Assembly: GCA_030740765.1 (NCBI GenBank)
Contig: JASLWR010000008.1
Span: 19,591-83,590, forward strand
Length of the DNA: 64,000 bases
Origin: Thermoplasmatota archaeon
GTDB taxonomy: Archaea > Thermoplasmatota > Penumbrarchaeia > JASLWR01
Direction: 5' to 3'
The notes beneath the pieces were generated by a model. The model did not search any database and had not been told where the DNA came from. It worked only from the letters and a program-made list of their open reading frames with translations. Of the stretch, positions 54,001-61,271 are shown in pieces. Position 1 is the first letter of the stretch, and every line of letters begins with the position of its first letter. A program made the position numbers and the translations under genes.

Positions 54001-55623
54001 ATGAAGCTGGCGGCATGCAAAGTAATCCAAAAAGGGTTTATTCTATTCATCATACTACTCATAACCACCATAGCTTTAGGGCCCTTGGTATCAGGCGCGG
54101 TCACCGATGAAATTAAAATAACCGACAACAACGATTCTGTGAAAGCTGTGGAACCCGGGAAGGAGATAAGGTACGAATGGGTTCTTACAAATGATGGAGA
54201 GACGAACTGCACTGTGAGAGTGAGAGTGATACTTCCCGAGATCGGAACTCATTGGAACATCGACATTAAAAGCGAAGAGGTTTTTACACTTACTACGGGA
54301 AAAAGCTCGAAAGTGTCCCTTACAGCCTCACCAGACTCGAAGGACGCCCACAACGAAGTTGATATTGTGGTGTTATTCAGCGTTTCCTCAGAAGAGGGTG
54401 ACTTCGATGTTCAACGTGTGGTAAAGGCGGAAAAAGTACACGATACTTTAATATTTGAAACGTTCAAAAATCCTTTACCTGCGCCTTTGGACAATGAAGT
54501 AGGTGGATTTCTCCTTTCCCTGGTTATCTGGATTGTCATCACCCTCATTTTGACCCTTTTCATTACATTCGTCATAAAACGACTGTCGGGGAAGACCCGA
54601 ATAAAACTTGATGACATTATCGTAAATGCGGTCCGGGGACCCTTGATACTTATGGTGGCTCTCTACGGGATATTATCGTCTTTGAAACTTTTATCTATAC
54701 CGACCAATGTCATTTACTGGCTCGAGCTGGTCTACAATATCATTCTTATTATCAACGTGATGTACGTCAGCGTCAAGATCCTTACAACTCTAGTGAATGC
54801 TGGAATAAAGCTCTCGGAACGAATGAATGAGCCCAGCATATCAAAGATGCTTCTTCCCATGACCCGTAGGATCGGTAGTGCCATAATCGTGGTAGTTGGT
54901 ATTTTCATCATTCTGAATCGGCTGGGTCTGGATATCACTTTCTTTATCACAAGCATGGGAGTTGTGGGAATCGTAGTGGCCTTCGCAGCGCAAGATACGC
55001 TCTCAAACATATTCGCCGGCCTTCATCTCATGCTTGATCAATCATTCAAGATCGGTGACCGAATACTGCTCCCGCAAAAGATAGGGACCCTCTACAGTTC
55101 GTGGGGCGATGTGCTTCGAATTGGGCTCAGAAGCACCAAGGTAAAGTCTACCGACGGGATTATATTGACCATCCCCAACAAGATGATTACGGAGAACTTT
55201 CTAGCCAACTTCAGCCACCTCCAGGAACCCTCACTACGGGTTCGAATAAGGTTTGGCCTGGTTCCCACCTGGAAGAACGTTTCCGCTGCGGAACGCATAT
55301 TGAACGAAATTACAAACGGCAACCCGGAAGTGCAGGAAAAACCCAGAGCACCTCAGGTGATTCTCAGAGAATTCGGGGATTTTGATGTCGTAATTGAAGT
55401 GAGGTTCTACGTTGACAGCCCGAAAAAAATGCGCACGGTAAAATCGGAATTACTTCATGAAATCCTAAAGAGATTCGAGGAGGAAAATGTTTTCATCTCA
55501 ACTCCCATGAACTTCAACGTGGAGTCGAATATCGAGCCCGGCGGGATGGGTTATGATTCACTATCAAAATACTGTAGTTCGTATACTAAGACCCCTATGC
55601 GGAAAAAGAACAAAACTCGATAA
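54001..55623 (+). CDS. MscS-type mechanosensitive channel with N-terminal Ig-like outer domain
   Basis: MscS channels release solutes on membrane tension. The 540-residue protein starts with a signal segment (ILFIILLITTIALGPLVS) and an outer Ig-like/NEW3 domain (about 30-140, RYEWVLTNDGETNCTVRVRV). Four to five membrane helices follow, then the MscS core with GVVGIVVAFAAQDTLSNIFAG and LMLDQSFKIGDRILL, and the C-terminal cytosolic vestibule (PTWKNVSAAERILNEI, VIEVRFYVDSPKKMRTVKSE). The outer domain is not part of minimal MscS. It begins one base after the acyl-CoA dehydrogenase stop. Confidence 0.88.
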   Translation: MKLAACKVIQKGFILFIILLITTIALGPLVSGAVTDEIKITDNNDSVKAVEPGKEIRYEWVLTNDGETNCTVRVRVILPEIGTHWNIDIKSEEVFTLTTGKSSKVSLTASPDSKDAHNEVDIVVLFSVSSEEGDFDVQRVVKAEKVHDTLIFETFKNPLPAPLDNEVGGFLLSLVIWIVITLILTLFITFVIKRLSGKTRIKLDDIIVNAVRGPLILMVALYGILSSLKLLSIPTNVIYWLELVYNIILIINVMYVSVKILTTLVNAGIKLSERMNEPSISKMLLPMTRRIGSAIIVVVGIFIILNRLGLDITFFITSMGVVGIVVAFAAQDTLSNIFAGLHLMLDQSFKIGDRILLPQKIGTLYSSWGDVLRIGLRSTKVKSTDGIILTIPNKMITENFLANFSHLQEPSLRVRIRFGLVPTWKNVSAAERILNEITNGNPEVQEKPRAPQVILREFGDFDVVIEVRFYVDSPKKMRTVKSELLHEILKRFEEENVFISTPMNFNVESNIEPGGMGYDSLSKYCSSYTKTPMRKKNKTR

Positions 55624-55669
55624 TTTACGTTTTGATCTATAAGGGAAATTGAGAAGGGGATGAAAATAA

Positions 55670-56071
55670 TTATTTACCCCAGATGAAGGAATAATCTTTT
55701 ACTTTACCACGGCCCATCAACCTGCTGCTGAGATCCAGGAGATCGACATCGCAAATAGGGCATTCACCAACCTGCGTGGCGCAGATTATATGGTAAGCTC
55801 TCCCGCAATTGCATTTCACAACTTTTGAATTTGGTCTGAAGCCTTCGAGACAGATCCCGCATTTCCTATACTCAGTTTCATTAAGCGCGTCACCGGTTTC
55901 TTTTGATGTAGATGTTTTTTGATCCGGTTGTTTCTTTTTTTCGGAAGTGTTGGCGATACGATCCAACAGATCTCGGTAACTTGTGGGCTTGCCGTCAGCT
56001 GCGAAGATCATTTCATCTGGATTTTCTCTTTTGGCTGAGAAAACGACCATTGCAATATCAAGCTTCTTCAT
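55670..56071 (-). CDS. RING-like zinc-finger protein, 133 residues
   Basis: The C-terminal half contains C71-x2-C74-x12-C87-x1-C89-x4-H94-x2-C97-x6-C104-x2-C107, eight ligands in a cross-brace-like order. This is close to the prokaryotic RING class and to eukaryotic RING/U-box relatives, which recruit ubiquitin-conjugating enzymes. Whether this one acts in a ubiquitin-like pathway is unknown; no E1 or E2 is seen here. Residues 1-60 form a short strand (LDIAMVVFSA) plus a charged linker. The ATG at 56071 overlaps the end of the giant surface protein gene by 14 bases, which suggests translational coupling. An in-frame TTG lies three codons upstream. Confidence 0.75.
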   Translation of the reverse strand: MKKLDIAMVVFSAKRENPDEMIFAADGKPTSYRDLLDRIANTSEKKKQPDQKTSTSKETGDALNETEYRKCGICLEGFRPNSKVVKCNCGRAYHIICATQVGECPICDVDLLDLSSRLMGRGKVKDYSFIWGK

Positions 56072-59000
56072 CTTCGTCAATTCCCAATATTCCCATTATA
56101 TCATCCAGAGCTGATGTGCTCTCTTCGGCATTTTCTTCCACCTTTAATCCCGGCTCATACAAAGCACCCCTCTCTAATATTGTCTTTGCAGTACCCTTTC
56201 CACCTTCCTTTTCATCCTCAACTTCAATATGACTTACGGTCGCCACTCCATCCTCCACTCCAGCCTCCACTCCATCCTCCGCTTCAACATGACTTACGGT
56301 ATCCATTTCAACCTCTGCTTCAACATGACCTCCAACCTCCATTTCATCCCCTACTTCGATATGACTTCCAGCCTTTGCTTCAGCCTCTCGTTCAATATTC
56401 ACTCGTCCCTCCATTCCATCCTTAACTTCCATATTCGCGCCAGCCCACTTTTCATCCTCACCTTCATTAATCAATCCAGCTTCCATTGCAACCCCGATCC
56501 CTTCTTCAAATTCATTTCTCTCTCCATCCACAGTACCCTCATCCACCTCGTCACCAGGGAGTTCATCCCAATTATCATCCTCAATTTCTGTCGAAATAAA
56601 ACCTAGTCCATTCGCATCCTCCGGAGGAGTAGGATCCGATTCAATATAAAAAGCGTCTGTAACATCCGATATCGAAAACGTTCCCGGCTCCTCATTGATA
56701 ATTCCAGACGACTCGGGTGGAAGATAATCCATTTCCGGGGCAAACGGCGATCCAGTGAATAGAGATTCTTCATCCAAGGCGTCCTGCCTGGGATAGGGCA
56801 GCGGATCATCCGGTGGACCAGGCAGTTGCCGGTTAATATTCTCCACATCACTCTCATCGACGGGCTCTGGAATATCTACCATTGGTGGCACTTGGTCATT
56901 ATAATCCGTTAAGGTTGGCGAAGATGAGACCTCGCCAGGCGGTGGTGGCGGTAGTGCGCGTGTGTGTTCACTCTTTGAATTTCTGGCACCTGCAGTTAAA
57001 GACAGGGGAACTCGACGGGACTGAAATGTGACCTTGAGTCTCTTTTTTCCGCTTACCATGCCGTGGATACGGAGAGTATCGAGAATAGAAACGTCAACCC
57101 TCTTCAGAGAACGACGTGGTGCAGACCACTCATTAGAATATTGGTCCTCCGCAATATCGTCTTGCATCTCTTCATCGGAGTCATCCTTCATGGAAAATAT
57201 CGTACTCGCTCGCTCCCGTCGCCCTTTCTTGAATCGTTTTACTATCAAGATCATCAGTAGTATTAATGTAAAAATAAGAATTGACATCCCGATTAAAAAA
57301 GGGTAATTCCCATCCAAAGAGGCATTCCATCCCTCATCTTTCACCACAACTCTCTCAAAGGACAATGGCACGGAACTTGCCACAGCTCCATCGAGGGAAG
57401 TAACCGTTAACACTATTTGTGAATTTTCATCCACTGACAGGGAAGACGGAACATTGAGCGTCAGGGATATTGACACTAGCTCGCCCCGTCCAATTGTCAC
57501 GCTGCTTTCGGACATATCGACGTAAGCTGATAAACTACCCGTGACACTCAAGGTCACTGTAAGGTCACCGTTACCATGGTTCTTGATAAATGCCGAAAGG
57601 GTCTGGGTAGCTTTTTTTTCCAAAATAAACATATAATTTGTGACGTTGAATCCGATGGTGAGCCGGAATTCCGTCACTTCAAGGGTCCATACCGAAACGT
57701 TCGAATAGAGGATGCCATCAAATGTCTTGATCTGGACGAAAACTGTTTTGCCAGGCCATAATTCTTTCACCAGTTGATAATAGGTTTTATTATATATATA
57801 GGTCCATGGGAGCACGTCTCCGCTTGTTTCATTGGCACCAATCCTGATGAGATAGGAGAAATTCCCCTCGCCATCAATGCCGTCTAGATAACTGGCTCCG
57901 CTCCATTTCACTAACGGCGTGGTGTCCGTGGTAAAAGATGGATCGAAGCCGGTGGGAGGCAGAAGTGGATGAGGTGGCAATATATCCACCGTGGTCTCAA
58001 AGATATCGGAAAACAGAGTACCGTCAAAACATTTTACCTGGAAATAATATCTACCTACTGACAATAGCTCATCTAGCTGAAAAAAACTGTTTTTACCTGT
58101 GTTCGACCACGGCAGCACTTCTCCATTACCTGAAGAGGTACCAATCCTTAACCAGAAAAATAGCTCGTCGTCGTTTAGATCATTAAAACCAGACCAGGAG
58201 ATAAACGGCTGAGGATTCCGGGTCACGCGGGGCTCCAGTGACGTTGGGGGAAAGGGCGATACGTTATCAGTTGGATCGAAAATGATCATGGTCTGTTCCC
58301 TTACAGGGGAGAACTCGTAACCGTCATTGGCTGACACCTGCACGTAATAGGTACCATAATCCAGCTTGAACGGTAGCTGGTAGAAAGTGTTGACGCTGGT
58401 GGGAATGCTTTTCATTATGTCGCTGGAATGCCAGTCAGTTCCGATGCTTATGAAATATTCTATGAGATCGTTCTCGTCCCCGTCTGTACTGGCACCCCAA
58501 GTGATGGCCGGATCTTGCCTTATCGTATGATGGGGGCTGATGGGCCCGGGAATTCCAGGAGGGCTATTACCGGTCCTGGTTATGGTCATAGCGATTTCCA
58601 GTGCATCCGAGTAATATTCACCGTCGAAACACCTTACCTGGATATAATACACGCCTGTGCTCAATTCTTTCGGTGGCCGGTAAGAGGTGGAGAAGTTGGT
58701 ATTATACCAGGGTAGAATGCTATCGTCTCCCTGAGAGGTTCCGATCTGGACCCAATATTTCAATTTATCATATGGAGTCTCTTCGTCCAATGCACCCCAC
58801 CAAGAGATAAGCGGGAATGTATTCGTGGTACTGTTCGGCCAGATCTTCATAGGCGGAGAGGGAAATGAGTTGTAGAATAATGTCAGATTTATCCCGATCT
58901 CGCCAAAGGTCAGGGAATCACGACCCTGCCATCCATCCCAGATAGCAAATGATATTAGATATTTCCCTTCCTTTAGGTGAGAAGGCGGGTCTATGTCATA

Positions 59001-61112
59001 TCTGAAAACATATTTCGAGCCATCAAGAGGGCTGAGATACGGCACTGATTCATTTACATCAACTCCAGGACCCCCTAGCAATATGTGTACATTCCCTTCC
59101 GGGTCCATTAAATTAAGATGAGCGGAAAAATTACCCATGGATTCATGGTCGACATCTGAAAAAACAGCGCTGAATCGGCAGGAATCCTCTCCGTAGATGT
59201 TCAACCTTGTTACGCTGCATTCCACCTCTTCGATGATGGGATTCGTATTACTGTAAAGCTGCAACTCGTCGGTATTGTTTTCGAACCCAGTGGAAACGAT
59301 AGGAGACTCACCGTCGGCTACGCCGAGGTAAAGGTCGTAGGAACCCAATGGTAGATCGTCGGGAGGATCATAACTGCAGGTAAGCACCCATTGTGTTGCT
59401 CCCTCTTTCACGATAGATATTCCTTGGTCCCCGTTGATCCCGCTCTCGGTGATTATAACGATCGCTCCACGCATATCCCTGATCTTGAAGGTGACCTTGA
59501 AATCATCTGGATTAAAAGTATCCGGATCAAGGAAATTCCCCTTAAGTATCGTGCTTGCGGAACCGCTCACGTTAACCGTGTTGGGTGTGGCCGAGAGGGA
59601 AAGAATGTCCGGCAGGGATTTCCTCATAACGGTGGTGTTACGCACGATCCCGAACATTTCCAGCGTGATTTCGTACTCATCCTCTTCCCGAAGTATTAAT
59701 TCAATTTCATACGTACCTTCCATTATCTCTTCCGGAGTATCCGGATACCAAACGTATGAAACATTATACACACCCACAGCCCCCATGGATACATTTAGAC
59801 CGGATCGGTTCGATAAATTTTCGAAAACAGGAACCTTCGATGGAGGCCTGGAAAGGTACAGATCCATGGAGAAATCATTCGGGTTCTGGGCATCCGGATC
59901 ATGGAAAACGATGCTAAGCGGAATCCCGCGATGATCAAGCACGTTTATCGATTCACCGGTGAAATTGACGGTTTCATTCCGGAAGAAGGGAGGGACTGAA
60001 AGTAGCGTAAAATTCCCATCATTTTCGTCGAAGGATACGGAATCGTACCAGCCGTTTACGTTCCTTATGGAGACCGAGATGTCATAACGTCCAAATGCTA
60101 AGTCTTTAAGTGGTATCAGTTCAAAGGAAAATGTGAAATTTCCCGGAGAGAGTTTCACAATGTTCAATGTTTGGTTCCCGTGAGTTTGATTATCTAGCAT
60201 TTTGAAATCTTTCAGATCGGGACCCCGGACTACCATGGAAATTTGATAATCAACGTGGTCATATCCCGGAAAGTCGTAAAAAATACCACTTATATTTGTT
60301 GTCCCGTTATATCGGAAAAGTGAGGACTCAGAAGACCCTATGGAACTCTTTTCAAGATTAAGCCTTGGTTCCACTGTTACCTTCACGTCATCCACCCACC
60401 ACCCGTTACCGGCAGCACCCCCATCCGATTCAAATCTCCATCTGATGCGAAGTGAATGTCCGGCAAGGTTCAAACTGCTAAGATCCACCACCACTTCCGA
60501 GAAAGCCCCGTAGGGTTTCCCACTCCATGCCTGTTTTTCAACTCCTGAAGGAATACCTGAGCCATGATAACCGATTCTATCGTTATAGGCGTTCTTTGTG
60601 ATGATATTTTTCTGTATGTCGATCCAGGCACCCCCATCCTTACGGTACTGCAGCCAACCGCCATCATAGCTGCTCTCCGTATCCACATAATGCCAAAATC
60701 TCAATTCCGGTGCTGTAACTCTCGGGGGAATTACGATCGACGGTGTATCAAGGACCTCGGCAGTTCTCTTCTCATTGTCGTCAATCCACCATGAGTGGGT
60801 CGCGCTGTGGGACCTGCTTGTTTCTATTGCCCATGGTTCACAGGAGCCCTCATCCACGAGCTCGGTTACCACCCAAAGTCCATTCGCGGCATCTCCACCC
60901 GTTTCCATATCATCTTCAAAGATGACCACGGAAGCTCGACTCCTCGAATCTAGAACCTTCCCTTCACTCCCGTCCACAGCCACAACGGTTCCACGGAAAT
61001 TTTGATCAGGGTAAATAATGCCTGAAAATATCGAAGGAAAAATGACCGTACAGGATAATAAAAAAACCACAATACGGGAACAAGTAATCCCTTGCAGCAG
61101 TATATGCGGCAT
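56058..61112 (-). CDS. Giant surface protein with Ig/FnIII-like modules and acidic cytosolic tail (paralogue 1)
   Basis: The 1684-residue protein has a signal segment (IVVFLLSCTVIFPSIFSG) and an N-terminal domain of galactose-binding/MAM-like type (WVVTELVDEGSCEPWAIE, LRIRWRFESDGGAAGNGWWV). A series of Ig-like modules follows, then four FnIII-like modules of ISWSGFNDLNDDELFFWLRIG and YYFQVKCFDGTLFSD type. A membrane helix (FLIGMSILIFTLILLMILIV) and KRFKKGRRE lead to a cytosolic tail of about 410 residues with Pro-rich PPPPPGE and acidic VEAE/HIEVED repeats. The tail ends in SALDDIMGILGIDEDEEA. GGTGA precedes the ATG. The neighbouring gene is a close paralogue. Confidence 0.85.
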   Translation of the reverse strand: MPHILLQGITCSRIVVFLLSCTVIFPSIFSGIIYPDQNFRGTVVAVDGSEGKVLDSRSRASVVIFEDDMETGGDAANGLWVVTELVDEGSCEPWAIETSRSHSATHSWWIDDNEKRTAEVLDTPSIVIPPRVTAPELRFWHYVDTESSYDGGWLQYRKDGGAWIDIQKNIITKNAYNDRIGYHGSGIPSGVEKQAWSGKPYGAFSEVVVDLSSLNLAGHSLRIRWRFESDGGAAGNGWWVDDVKVTVEPRLNLEKSSIGSSESSLFRYNGTTNISGIFYDFPGYDHVDYQISMVVRGPDLKDFKMLDNQTHGNQTLNIVKLSPGNFTFSFELIPLKDLAFGRYDISVSIRNVNGWYDSVSFDENDGNFTLLSVPPFFRNETVNFTGESINVLDHRGIPLSIVFHDPDAQNPNDFSMDLYLSRPPSKVPVFENLSNRSGLNVSMGAVGVYNVSYVWYPDTPEEIMEGTYEIELILREEDEYEITLEMFGIVRNTTVMRKSLPDILSLSATPNTVNVSGSASTILKGNFLDPDTFNPDDFKVTFKIRDMRGAIVIITESGINGDQGISIVKEGATQWVLTCSYDPPDDLPLGSYDLYLGVADGESPIVSTGFENNTDELQLYSNTNPIIEEVECSVTRLNIYGEDSCRFSAVFSDVDHESMGNFSAHLNLMDPEGNVHILLGGPGVDVNESVPYLSPLDGSKYVFRYDIDPPSHLKEGKYLISFAIWDGWQGRDSLTFGEIGINLTLFYNSFPSPPMKIWPNSTTNTFPLISWWGALDEETPYDKLKYWVQIGTSQGDDSILPWYNTNFSTSYRPPKELSTGVYYIQVRCFDGEYYSDALEIAMTITRTGNSPPGIPGPISPHHTIRQDPAITWGASTDGDENDLIEYFISIGTDWHSSDIMKSIPTSVNTFYQLPFKLDYGTYYVQVSANDGYEFSPVREQTMIIFDPTDNVSPFPPTSLEPRVTRNPQPFISWSGFNDLNDDELFFWLRIGTSSGNGEVLPWSNTGKNSFFQLDELLSVGRYYFQVKCFDGTLFSDIFETTVDILPPHPLLPPTGFDPSFTTDTTPLVKWSGASYLDGIDGEGNFSYLIRIGANETSGDVLPWTYIYNKTYYQLVKELWPGKTVFVQIKTFDGILYSNVSVWTLEVTEFRLTIGFNVTNYMFILEKKATQTLSAFIKNHGNGDLTVTLSVTGSLSAYVDMSESSVTIGRGELVSISLTLNVPSSLSVDENSQIVLTVTSLDGAVASSVPLSFERVVVKDEGWNASLDGNYPFLIGMSILIFTLILLMILIVKRFKKGRRERASTIFSMKDDSDEEMQDDIAEDQYSNEWSAPRRSLKRVDVSILDTLRIHGMVSGKKRLKVTFQSRRVPLSLTAGARNSKSEHTRALPPPPPGEVSSSPTLTDYNDQVPPMVDIPEPVDESDVENINRQLPGPPDDPLPYPRQDALDEESLFTGSPFAPEMDYLPPESSGIINEEPGTFSISDVTDAFYIESDPTPPEDANGLGFISTEIEDDNWDELPGDEVDEGTVDGERNEFEEGIGVAMEAGLINEGEDEKWAGANMEVKDGMEGRVNIEREAEAKAGSHIEVGDEMEVGGHVEAEVEMDTVSHVEAEDGVEAGVEDGVATVSHIEVEDEKEGGKGTAKTILERGALYEPGLKVEENAEESTSALDDIMGILGIDEDEEA
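56215..56450 (-). repeat. Degenerate acidic coding repeats in the tail of paralogue 1
   Basis: The minus strand encodes recurring HVEAE, HIEVGDE, SHIEVEDE and MEVGG units. The DNA shows imperfect repetition of short blocks such as TCAACATGAC and CCACTCCATCC on the plus strand. They are in frame and low complexity, typical of a disordered tail. Confidence 0.55.
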
Positions 61113-61170
61113 TCACACTCACCTTTTGTATCGGAAGATGGAAAATTGTGAAAAGCCATTGTACTATTAT

Positions 61171-61180
61171 CATTATAAAA
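61171..61180 (-). promoter_or_regulatory. TATA box of the giant surface protein gene (paralogue 1)
   Basis: The minus strand reads TTTTATAATG about 60-68 bases upstream of the ATG at 61112. The expected leader of about 35 bases contains the GGTGAG ribosome binding site. Confidence 0.4.
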
Positions 61181-61186
61181 TTAACG

Positions 61187-61211
61187 CCGATTCTGTAGGT
61201 TGTGGAATCGG
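61187..61211. repeat. Seven-base-pair hairpin between the two paralogues
   Basis: CCGATTC (61187-61193) and GAATCGG (61205-61211) flank an 11-base loop, just upstream of the TATA-like box of paralogue 1. It may be part of its promoter region or a processing site for the upstream transcript. The GATTC core recalls the GCGGAATC/GATTCCGC stem near 52.05 kb, but it is too short to link the two firmly. Confidence 0.4.
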
Positions 61212-61271
61212 AAAAATAAACTGGGAATCGCCTTTAAACAGAATCTCCACCGATCCAGGGATTAGCTATCC

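Noticed and set aside
56114..56425. Plus-strand reading frame rich in HPPL repeats
   Set aside because: It is the mirror of the acidic coding repeats of the surface protein on the minus strand.
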